IMG/VR virus record: IMGVR_UViG_3300023179_000601 | Span: 1 to 20,886 of that record | Strand: one strand, 5' to 3' | Origin: a virus | DNA length: 20,886 bases | Part shown: positions 15,969 to 20,886 of the stretch, piece after piece | Numbering within the stretch: the stretch's first letter is position 1 | How the letters are laid out: each line of letters begins with the position of its first letter | The notes under the pieces: model-generated | Seen by the model: the letters and a program-made list of their open reading frames with translations, nothing else | What the model was told of the DNA's origin: nothing | Databases searched by the model: none | Program-made: the position numbers and the translations under genes

Positions 15969-16503
15969 ATTGTTTTAGAATAGCAATATTAAAATCAAAA
16001 GCAATATTCGCTTCAGCTGCCATATCAATACTAGTTCTTTTTCTCATTTCAGAAATAAGATGCACTAAATTATTAAATTTATACATTGAGGCTGATCCTG
16101 GTACAAGCTTAGACAGTTGTTGGCCTCCGAACAGATCGCCCATGTGTCTTACATAAATATGAGCCATTATTCTATTACGCCTATTGTAGATATCATCATA
16201 AAAAATATCATCAAGATATTTTAGATATTTATTTGTTTCTGAATTACAAATATTTTTGTAATTTTTAGAAGCCAATTCCACAAAATCTTTTCTTACAAAA
16301 GAAGCGCGTAATAAGTCTTCAATATCATTAAAAAGTCCTAGATTGCATCCGTGATTTTCCAAAGTATAATAAACAAAATGTAATTGATAAAGATAATCAC
16401 AATACTGTACTCTATCTACTGTACCCTCAAAAATGGATTTGATAAAAGGTAGCGATTCTGCTATGGCATGTTTTTCTTTAGTTGCTTCTTTTAGAGTATT
16501 CAT
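15961..16503 (-). CDS. ho: Heme oxygenase
   Basis: The 180-residue protein is a biliverdin-forming heme oxygenase, shorter than cyanobacterial HO1 (about 240). H12 in ATKEKHAIAE is the proximal heme ligand, and YVRHMGDLFGGQ at residues 117-128 is the distal helix glycine-rich signature (RHMGDLFGGQ here, against RYLGDLSGGQ in cyanobacteria). The enzyme opens heme to biliverdin IXalpha, CO and iron, using ferredoxin or another reductant. It feeds the bilin reductase that overlaps its 3' end. Its ATG overlaps the TGA of the membrane protein gene upstream (ATGA). Besides bilin supply, release of iron is a second plausible benefit. Confidence 0.9.
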   Translation of the reverse strand: MNTLKEATKEKHAIAESLPFIKSIFEGTVDRVQYCDYLYQLHFVYYTLENHGCNLGLFNDIEDLLRASFVRKDFVELASKNYKNICNSETNKYLKYLDDIFYDDIYNRRNRIMAHIYVRHMGDLFGGQQLSKLVPGSASMYKFNNLVHLISEMRKRTSIDMAAEANIAFDFNIAILKQYD

Positions 16504-16823
16504 TTAAATAATACCAAAGCTAACATTACAGCATGGGCTAAAAATCCAGCACCAATAGTAATAACATTTAGCATATCTTTTAAAATAGATGCTCTAATAA
16601 AAAGCAATAACAGTCCACCCCAAATAAACAATACTAAATCAATTGGTGGTGTTTTATCTGATAATCCATTCATCAAAGCAATCATAGTAGGAACAATGGA
16701 TGCATGAATTAAAATAATAGCAACCCATGTTATAGTTTCAGCTGTTGCTGCAGTAACGTGTGTTCTAAAGTATTCAATTATTTTTTGAAGATTAACATTA
16801 CTAAATTTTTGAATTATATTCAT
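16500..16823 (-). CDS. Three-helix membrane protein, unknown (possible holin)
   Basis: The 107-residue product starts MNIIQKFSNVNLQKIIEYFR and has three hydrophobic segments at about 31-51 (ITWVAIILIHASIVPTMIAL), 62-76 (DLVLFIWGGLLLLFI) and 86-106 (NVITIGAGFLAHAVMLALVLF). A longer frame starting at 16919 would lie inside the hydrolase gene, so I chose the ATG at 16823, one base after that gene's stop. It overlaps the heme oxygenase start (ATGA). Being directly downstream of a membrane-anchored wall hydrolase, it could be a holin, but its conserved-looking middle also fits an unknown membrane protein of marine T4-like phages. No known motif decides. Confidence 0.65.
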   Translation of the reverse strand: MNIIQKFSNVNLQKIIEYFRTHVTAATAETITWVAIILIHASIVPTMIALMNGLSDKTPPIDLVLFIWGGLLLLFIRASILKDMLNVITIGAGFLAHAVMLALVLFK

Positions 16824-16824
16824 T

Positions 16825-17358
16825 TTATTTGTAGAAAATGTGATTACCAATTTTTGTAATCTTTTGTTTATTCCACCCCGGGTTAATATAGTTTGCATGA
16901 TAATACATGGCCTCCTCAAGAATTTGTAATCTAAATCCTTCTAATAATACTTTCTTAGCTACTGCGTAGCATTCATCATACGCACTTTGATTCATTGGTT
17001 TTTTCTTAACTACTGAAGTACAAAACCAACTAAATTGACAAATCATCTTTTCCATTACTATATTTTTTTGATATACAACTTTACAAATGTCAGAAGGGAA
17101 TAATCCAGATTCTGATCTATTTATTGTAACTTGAGCCACTGCAACTTTGCCTTCGAATGATTCCTTTGCTGCTTCATAGTAAATATTGTATGCAAGACAT
17201 TCTAATTGTTTTTCTCTCTCTGCCATGGTAGTATAGCGAGTTGAAGTATTATGATCATTCTTTAATGACTCAAGTTTAATATCTATAAACTTATAAAAGA
17301 AATTACCTAAAATAACTGCGGCAAAGCATACAAAAAATAGTTTGATTAACTTTTCCAT
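16825..17358 (-). CDS. Membrane-anchored cell wall hydrolase, SleB/CwlJ type
   Basis: The 177-residue protein has an N-terminal hydrophobic segment at residues 5-20 (IKLFFVCFAAVILGNF), a linker, and a Hydrolase_2 (SleB) domain from about 50. The domain shows CLAYNIYYEAAKESFEGKVA, with E62 as likely catalytic residue, then AQVTINRSES, ICQFSWFC, and YHANYINPGW with KIGNHIFY at the end. This family cuts glycan strands as a lytic transglycosylase or amidase-like enzyme. The lone anchor could make it a signal-anchor-release type endolysin or a periplasmic enzyme tethered to the inner membrane. A hairpin (17368-17389) lies just upstream of the start. It precedes a membrane protein gene, as lysis genes often do. 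GH19 at 18732-19370 is a second endolysin candidate. Confidence 0.85.
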   Translation of the reverse strand: MEKLIKLFFVCFAAVILGNFFYKFIDIKLESLKNDHNTSTRYTTMAEREKQLECLAYNIYYEAAKESFEGKVAVAQVTINRSESGLFPSDICKVVYQKNIVMEKMICQFSWFCTSVVKKKPMNQSAYDECYAVAKKVLLEGFRLQILEEAMYYHANYINPGWNKQKITKIGNHIFYK

Positions 17359-17367
17359 TTATTTTTT

Positions 17368-17389
17368 ATTGGGGGACTATGCCCCCAAT
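17368..17389. other. Strong hairpin between small gene and SleB gene
   Basis: ATTGGGGG (17368-17375) pairs perfectly with CCCCCAAT (17382-17389) across a 6-base loop. On the coding (minus) strand it is followed by A bases rather than T, so it is not a typical terminator. It begins 2 bases after the upstream stop and ends 10 bases before the SleB start, so it could protect or process the message or limit translation of the hydrolase. Confidence 0.6.
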
Positions 17390-17391
17390 GA

Positions 17392-17664
17392 TTATTTCTT
17401 AGATGTTTTTTCTAAGTTATGAGTTGGAATTTGAGATACAAAATCATTAAAAGTCTGAGCTTTGGCAATGATTTCTATTTCTGAAGGATATGCTGGCAGA
17501 TCCGGTTGAGGGGGAAGGGATTCGCCACGCTGTCTTGCATTTTCACAAGATGTTTGCCAATTATTATGCGATACTTCTCGCTTGGCAAAATAATCCTCAC
17601 CAAGCATGTCTTTAGATAGCTTCAATAACTCTAATCTTAATTCAAACGGTGTCATATTAGACAT
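17392..17664 (-). CDS. Small conserved-type phage protein of unknown function
   Basis: The 90-residue product starts MSNMTPFELRLELLKLSKDM and has helix, a proline-rich middle (SLPPQPDLPAYPSEIEIIAK) and a final amphipathic helix. AGGAG stands 6 bases before the ATG. The layout resembles small hypothetical proteins of marine T4-like phages. It lies directly downstream of the tmRNA coding piece and may be cotranscribed with it. No function can be assigned. An alternative start at the M of MTPF, three codons later, exists. Confidence 0.72.
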   Translation of the reverse strand: MSNMTPFELRLELLKLSKDMLGEDYFAKREVSHNNWQTSCENARQRGESLPPQPDLPAYPSEIEIIAKAQTFNDFVSQIPTHNLEKTSKK

Positions 17665-17694
17665 AAGTTTCTCCTGTGTGTATGTGAATAAATT

Positions 17695-17725
17695 GATGGG
17701 TTATTCTGTTACGAGGAAACCCATC
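17695..17725 (-). other. 3' stem of the tmRNA coding piece
   Basis: GATGGGTT and AACCCATC (17695-17702 and 17718-17725) are exact complements around a 15-base loop on the transcript. It closes the end of the coding piece just before the Shine-Dalgarno of the next gene and could be a pseudoknot arm or a processing mark. No U-run follows, so it is not a clear terminator. Confidence 0.55.
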
Positions 17726-17742
17726 GAAACCCTAAGCAGTGT

Positions 17743-17775
17743 TTATGCTGCTAATGCGTAAACTTCATCGTTTGC
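17743..17775 (-). other. tmRNA proteolysis tag reading frame (ANDEVYALAA)
   Basis: Resume codon GCA at 17773-17775 (minus strand) begins ten codons ANDEVYALAA, followed by TAA at 17743-17745. With the alanine from the charged tmRNA it gives AANDEVYALAA. It differs from the E. coli tag (ANDENYALAA) in one residue, N to V. The LAA end is the ClpXP degron. The bases before the resume codon, AATAGAC, match the usual upstream pattern. Confidence 0.92.
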
Positions 17776-17861
17776 GTCTATTGTTTTGCTAGGATTACGT
17801 CCTTCGCCTATCGAGTTGTCCACTTACATACTATTTGCTCCGTCGAAACCATGTCTGGCCC

Positions 17862-17970
17862 ATTAAAATAAACTCTTCAGTATACCTATAATAATTCCTA
17901 TTCCAGGTATAATTACTAGACTTATTCCAAACAAAACAATAATTAGTATAATGTATCTCAAAGTTTATTT
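17862..17970 (-). other. tmRNA intervening segment, with nested inverted repeats
   Basis: This 109-base spacer joins the CCA end to the coding-piece 5' end in the precursor. AAATAAACT at its start (17962-17970 on the minus strand) is the exact complement of AGTTTATTT near its end (17865-17874), so it extends the acceptor stem. An inner 7-base stem TATACCT/AGGTATA (17881-17887 and 17905-17911) lies inside. The fold would place the two RNA cut sites next to each other. Confidence 0.75.
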
Positions 17971-18044
17971 TGGTGGACCAGGCGGGAGTCGAACCCGCGT
18001 CCGCAGCACTTTTCTGTTTGCTTCATACAACTATATGATTATAT

Positions 18045-18073
18045 ATTATACTAAAAAAAGATTAGTTTGTCTA
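18045..18073 (-). promoter_or_regulatory. Sigma70-type promoter of the tmRNA gene
   Basis: On the minus strand TAGACA (18068-18073) and TATAAT (18045-18050) are 17 bases apart, the ideal spacing. Expected start is near 18038, giving the acceptor piece a short 5' leader. The -35 box overlaps the stop of the nuclease gene. It looks like a host-type early or constitutive promoter rather than a T4 late box. Confidence 0.75.
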
Positions 18074-18730
18074 GTCTTTTGTTGCTCTTTCGTATTCATC
18101 TCGCATTTTCAATAATTTACCAGCATAGTCATCTCGTTTTTTGTGAAATATCTGTGGATAATCATCTTCTACAGCGATAATAATAGTAATTCTAGGCACA
18201 GATATTTTGTATCTTTCCTCAAACATTATTGCATATGCAGTAGTTTGAATAAAATAATTTTCTATCCAATCTTCTCTTTTTGGTTTAGATGAGGTTTTAA
18301 AATCTATTACGTTTATCTTGCCTTTATATTCAGCTATACAATCTACAGTACCTGCTAATCTTAAATGATTTGAATATAAATATTTTTCTTGAATGTAAAT
18401 ATTATCTATATTATTAAGGTAGGGCAATAGTGTTTTGAATAATTCATATGTAGTTGGATTATCTATTACCATGTCTTCGTTAGCTAAATATTTTTCAGCT
18501 AATTTATGTAATCTAGTTCCACGTCCAGATGCAGCTTTAGATATTTTATTTGCTTGTTCATGTCCTACTTTGTTTCTCCATTCTAGAATTGCATTCTTAC
18601 TAAAATGACTTAACATTGTAGTGACTGAGGGATATTTATTTCCCTCTGGTGTCACATAATATCTTTTACCGTCTTCTAAATTTACTTGCGTAAGTTTAAG
18701 AGAAGGCAAATTTACATGATTAAAATTCAT
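18071..18730 (-). CDS. PD-(D/E)XK family nuclease
   Basis: The 219-residue protein has the PD-(D/E)XK exonuclease plan: PSVTTMLSHF at about 34-43, ASGRGTRLHKLAEKYL at about 67-82, the core GTVDCIAEYKGKINVIDFKT near 127-146 (D130, D143 and K145 as likely metal-site residues), then QTTAYAIMFEERY. This family includes RecB-like nucleases of phages. Roles in host DNA degradation, recombination or repair of forks are all possible. Its start is one base after the GH19 stop, and its last codons overlap the -35 box of the tmRNA promoter. No partner helicase lies nearby. The fold is fairly sure, the role is not. Confidence 0.83.
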   Translation of the reverse strand: MNFNHVNLPSLKLTQVNLEDGKRYYVTPEGNKYPSVTTMLSHFSKNAILEWRNKVGHEQANKISKAASGRGTRLHKLAEKYLANEDMVIDNPTTYELFKTLLPYLNNIDNIYIQEKYLYSNHLRLAGTVDCIAEYKGKINVIDFKTSSKPKREDWIENYFIQTTAYAIMFEERYKISVPRITIIIAVEDDYPQIFHKKRDDYAGKLLKMRDEYERATKD

Positions 18731-18731
18731 T

Positions 18732-19370
18732 TTAAGTTTGTAGTATTTCTATAGCATGATTATAATGTTTAATTCTATCTTCTAAACCAATAAAGCCACC
18801 ATTTATTTTTTTGGTCATCATTTTAATATCCTGAGCATCTGCTAATTCATTTAATTTATTCGCATTCCAAAACCAACATGCTGAATGTAATGCATAATAT
18901 GGTTGGGTTAGTGCATCGGGATTTTCTAATAAAGTTGAATCTCCAAACATATCATTAGAACAACGAGCATAGTTAGATTTACCGGTCAATTGAATTAATC
19001 CCCTGCCTCTAAACTTATACCCCTCGCCGCTTGCCTCAGGACCATTACCCATTCTATTGGCATATACTCTATTTGCTATTTTTTCCGGCTGTCTATTGTA
19101 TGCTTGTGCAGTAGCATCATCGGAGAAGTATTTTGGAAATACTTTACGAAGTCCTTGCCAAGAATAGTTTAGATTTTCCGATAACATGGTAAATCCCCCG
19201 GATTCGTGTGCGCATTGAGCAATAAATGCAGATACACGAGCTACATCATAAATATCATACTGAGGAAGTATTTCACACATAGAATTATACCATTCAGTAA
19301 TATCTTTTGCTTTAGGTATTAGATGATTAAGATGATCTTCAGTAAAATGAAAATCGAATTCTTCAGCCAT
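18732..19370 (-). CDS. GH19 chitinase-like endolysin
   Basis: The 212-residue protein is a glycoside hydrolase family 19 endolysin. VSAFIAQCAHESGGFTMLSE near residues 46-65 holds the catalytic glutamate (HESGGF), and GEGYKFRGRGLIQLTGKSNY around residues 115-134 holds the second acidic residue and the substrate loop. CWFWNANKLNELAD and the KKINGGFIGLEDRI end are also typical. GH19 phage lysins cleave peptidoglycan between MurNAc and GlcNAc. No signal peptide is seen, so it needs a holin. The AAGGAG Shine-Dalgarno lies in the last codons of iscU and the two genes overlap by 8 bases (ATGGCTGA), which ties a lysis enzyme to an iron-sulfur gene. Confidence 0.92.
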   Translation of the reverse strand: MAEEFDFHFTEDHLNHLIPKAKDITEWYNSMCEILPQYDIYDVARVSAFIAQCAHESGGFTMLSENLNYSWQGLRKVFPKYFSDDATAQAYNRQPEKIANRVYANRMGNGPEASGEGYKFRGRGLIQLTGKSNYARCSNDMFGDSTLLENPDALTQPYYALHSACWFWNANKLNELADAQDIKMMTKKINGGFIGLEDRIKHYNHAIEILQT

Positions 19371-19746
19371 GGTTTTTCTCCTTAAAGTCTTTTATTGCGG
19401 CCTTAATTGCATCCTCTGCTAAAATGGAGCAGTGAATCTTGACGGGGGGAAGCGAAAGTTCTTCTGCAATCTGAGTATTACGAATAGTGCCAGCTTCCTC
19501 TAGAGTTTTACCTTTTACCCATTCGGTAATTAGTGAACTAGAAGCAATCGCCGAACCACAACCATATGTTTTAAATTTAGCATTCGTAATGATACCATTT
19601 TCATCTACTTGTATTTGAAGCTTCATCACATCACCGCATGCGGGCGCACCGACCATGCCTGTGCCAATTCTTTTGGCTTCTTTAGCAAAGGATCCTACAT
19701 TACGAGGATTTTCATAATGATCTATTACTTGTGCTGAGTATGACAT
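19363..19746 (-). CDS. iscU: IscU iron-sulfur cluster scaffold protein
   Basis: The 127-residue protein is a full IscU (E. coli: 128) and all key residues sit at the same numbers as in E. coli: C37 and D39 in GAPACGDVM, C63 in KTYGCGSAIASSS, H105 and C106 in KIHCSILAEDA, and the HscA-binding LPPVK at 99-103. It likely assembles [2Fe-2S] and [4Fe-4S] clusters with the host IscS cysteine desulfurase and HscA/HscB. The overall identity to proteobacterial IscU is visibly high (DHYENPRNVGSF, EDAIKAAI). Local GC is raised: by my count 34 of 60 bases at 19621-19680. This suggests recent transfer from a host. The start overlaps the 2OG oxygenase stop (TAATG). IscU could supply clusters for ferredoxin used by the phage bilin enzymes; this is inference. 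Confidence 0.95.
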   Translation of the reverse strand: MSYSAQVIDHYENPRNVGSFAKEAKRIGTGMVGAPACGDVMKLQIQVDENGIITNAKFKTYGCGSAIASSSLITEWVKGKTLEEAGTIRNTQIAEELSLPPVKIHCSILAEDAIKAAIKDFKEKNHG

Positions 19747-20366
19747 TACAAAATTAACTGAGTAAGATCATTCTCAGAACCAAGCGAACCTATCGGAAAA
19801 GTATTCATTGCAATACTAATACGTAGATTATTATCTAATTTAGATTCAACCATATGATTTAAACTTGAGGGAAAGACAATCAACTTACCTTGACCTGCAC
19901 TAAACCACCAAGACTCAGAATTCCAAATATTCCAATTAGCTGGAGGTATTTTTAATTGCTGATAACCATCCTTAAAGAAAAAGATTTTATCAACATCATT
20001 ATTTGTTTTCGCAAAAAATACTCCAGACAAATAACTATTTGGGTGTGCATGTTTATGGTGATGTTGATTCTGTTCAGTATAATTTAACCATGATTGTGTA
20101 ATTCTCAATTTGATGTTTTCTTTAGGATTTACAATACTTGTTAAATACATATTAAAACAATGATCAAAAAATTCTTTAAGATCCGATAATCTATTTTCCG
20201 AAAGAATATAAGAATTAGTGCTTGTTAAATTGCCCACATTAGTTCTTTTTTCTTGATCTAGTATACAATCCATTTCATCTGTTGTAAGATCTCTACCAAG
20301 ATCAAAAAATCCAACTGCTGTTGGAAACAATGCTTCTAAAACCATGTTCGGATCAATATTAGCCAT
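19746..20366 (-). CDS. 2OG-Fe(II) oxygenase-like protein
   Basis: The 206-residue protein is of the 2OG-Fe(II) oxygenase type seen in T4-like phages. HKHAHPNSYLSGVFFA at residues 104-119 supplies the first histidine ligand(s), and GKLIVFPSSLNHMVE at 160-174 holds the second (H171), with R182 in NLRISIAMN as the 2-oxoglutarate anchor. The N-terminus LFPTAVGFFDL and the beta pattern fit the double-stranded beta-helix. The usual HxD acid is replaced here by polar residues, so iron binding may differ from the canonical triad. The substrate is unknown; family members hydroxylate proteins, nucleic acids or small molecules. An AAGGAA lies 9 bases upstream of ATG. It heads the iscU-GH19 coupled run. 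Confidence 0.82.
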   Translation of the reverse strand: MANIDPNMVLEALFPTAVGFFDLGRDLTTDEMDCILDQEKRTNVGNLTSTNSYILSENRLSDLKEFFDHCFNMYLTSIVNPKENIKLRITQSWLNYTEQNQHHHKHAHPNSYLSGVFFAKTNNDVDKIFFFKDGYQQLKIPPANWNIWNSESWWFSAGQGKLIVFPSSLNHMVESKLDNNLRISIAMNTFPIGSLGSENDLTQLIL

Positions 20367-20381
20367 AATTATTTCCTTTTA

Positions 20382-20792
20382 TTATACAGTAATTGTATTT
20401 TCAACCCAATTTAATTGTTCTTCATTCCATATATACGTTTTTGGGGGATCACCAGTGCCAGCATCGCCTGGTATGGGAACAGGTGCTTCCCATAGACACG
20501 TAGTCTCATTTAGTTGCCAAGAATTATATGGTTTGGGTGGAATAAATGCATCCCTGCCCGCGTCATAAGTATAACCTAATCCAGCAAAATTCTTTCTAAA
20601 TGCTTTGGATTGATTCGGATGAACTGTTCCATCTGAATTAAAATAAACACCACCTCTTGTGTTATATGAAGTTTGTTTATAAACATCTCCAGTTCTTGCA
20701 GTTAATTCATTCTCCCTACCATTGTCTTCATCTCGACCAACAGTAACGTAAACTACTACATTATCTGGACTTAATTTAGCAAAATGTGCCAT
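20382..20792 (-). CDS. Conserved phage protein with aromatic W-N repeats, unknown
   Basis: The 136-residue product (MAHFAKLSPDNVVVYVTVGR start) has the look of a small protein common in marine T4-like phages: NTRGGVYFNSDGTV, SKAFRKNFAGLGYTYDAGRD, and two related aromatic repeats, SWQLNETTCLWEAPVPIP and TYIWNEEQLNWVENT. The repeats (W or Y, then WN or LNE, then W) suggest a beta-sheet binding module of tail-fibre type, but I know no proven role. AAAGGAAACG precedes ATG by 4 bases. It has its own promoter at 20838-20866 and starts the leftward run visible here. Confidence 0.75.
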   Translation of the reverse strand: MAHFAKLSPDNVVVYVTVGRDEDNGRENELTARTGDVYKQTSYNTRGGVYFNSDGTVHPNQSKAFRKNFAGLGYTYDAGRDAFIPPKPYNSWQLNETTCLWEAPVPIPGDAGTGDPPKTYIWNEEQLNWVENTITV

Positions 20793-20837
20793 ATCGTTTC
20801 CTTTTAAACTAATAAAATTTACAAATTAATTTAATAC

Positions 20838-20866
20838 ATTATATATGATGCAGTACAACTAGTCTA
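20838..20866 (-). promoter_or_regulatory. Sigma70-type promoter upstream of the W-N repeat gene
   Basis: On the minus strand TAGACT (20861-20866) and TATAAT (20838-20843) are 17 bases apart, nearly the same elements as at the tmRNA promoter (TAGACA-17-TATAAT). A second TATAAT-like box lies just upstream, and the whole stretch is AT-rich. Leader to the ATG at 20792 is about 40 bases. Confidence 0.6.
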
Positions 20867-20886
20867 TTATATATTTTTGCAAAGTG

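Larger units (their letters stand above)
17695..18038 (-). ncRNA. ssrA: Two-piece (circularly permuted) tmRNA gene
   Basis: Transcribed leftward, the acceptor piece comes first (from about 18038 to the CCA end at 17971), then a spacer, then the coding piece (5' end at 17861). The acceptor 3' strand CTGGTCC (17975-17981, minus strand) pairs with the coding-piece start GGGCCAG (17855-17861) in 7 pairs, including a G3-U pair, the alanine identity mark. The T arm GCGGG-TTCGACT-CCCGC is exact. The coding piece then shows ATGGTTTCGACGG, a hallmark of tmRNA. The tag frame GCA...TAA codes ANDEVYALAA. The helix CCTAGCA/TGCTTAGG (17787-17793 with 17731-17738, one bulge) encloses the tag, and a stem closes the 3' end. 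It rescues ribosomes stalled on broken mRNA. The 3' end near 17695 is estimated. Confidence 0.9.

Noticed and set aside
16500-16919. Longer version of the membrane protein starting at 16919
   Set aside because: The first 32 residues lie inside the SleB gene in another frame, and a normal ATG occurs one base after that gene's stop (16823).
17971-18000. tRNA-like T arm and CCA, possible tRNA gene
   Set aside because: There is no anticodon arm, and the 5' acceptor strand lies over 100 bases downstream at 17855-17861, so it belongs to a permuted tmRNA.
1-20886. CRISPR arrays, insertion sequences or integrase attachment sites
   Set aside because: I saw no spaced direct repeats, transposase or integrase genes, or terminal inverted repeats.

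Overview
This window is a piece of an AT-rich, tightly packed T4-like (Straboviridae/Kyanoviridae-type) marine myovirus genome. The gene families (gp48, gp53, gp27, gp5, gp25, gp6, gp4, gp54, gp26/gp51, gp33, gp59, gp32) and the many TAATG/ATGA stop-start overlaps support this. The host is not a clear call. The bilin genes and the circularly permuted tmRNA recall phages thought to infect marine alphaproteobacteria rather than cyanobacteria. However, the IscU and the tmRNA tag look very much like those of E. coli, so other proteobacterial hosts stay open.

Layout. (1) Positions 1-8810, minus strand: baseplate block gp48-like, gp53, gp27, gp5-like hub spike with two extra wall-hydrolase-like domains, gp25, gp6, and the start of a large baseplate protein cut by the window edge. 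A T4-late-type TATAAATA box stands in the 46-base divergent gap at 8811-8856. (2) Positions 8857-12795, plus strand: gp4 head completion, a gp2-like protein, a gp54-like tail-tube initiator, gp26 with a -1 frame extension (gp51-like) behind a double slippery site, and a probable tape measure protein. It ends at a bidirectional terminator (12794-12820). (3) Positions 12819-16503, minus strand: heme oxygenase, ferredoxin-dependent bilin reductase (PcyX/PcyA type), gp33, gp59, two small unknowns, gp32 and a small lysine-rich exported protein. (4) Positions 16500-17664, minus strand: a small unknown, a membrane-anchored SleB-type hydrolase and a three-helix membrane protein that overlaps the heme oxygenase gene. 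(5) Positions about 17695-18073: a two-piece (permuted) tmRNA gene with its own sigma70-type promoter. (6) Positions 18071-20792, minus strand: PD-(D/E)XK nuclease, GH19 endolysin, IscU iron-sulfur scaffold, 2OG-Fe(II) oxygenase and a conserved phage protein with its own promoter.

How the genes work together. The baseplate and tail genes build the contractile tail. gp33, gp59 and gp32 serve late transcription and replication. The accessory genes centre on iron, heme and iron-sulfur metabolism (heme oxygenase, bilin reductase, IscU, 2OG-Fe oxygenase) and on translation rescue (tmRNA). Cell-wall hydrolysis is covered several times over: two domains in the spike, one SleB and one GH19 enzyme.
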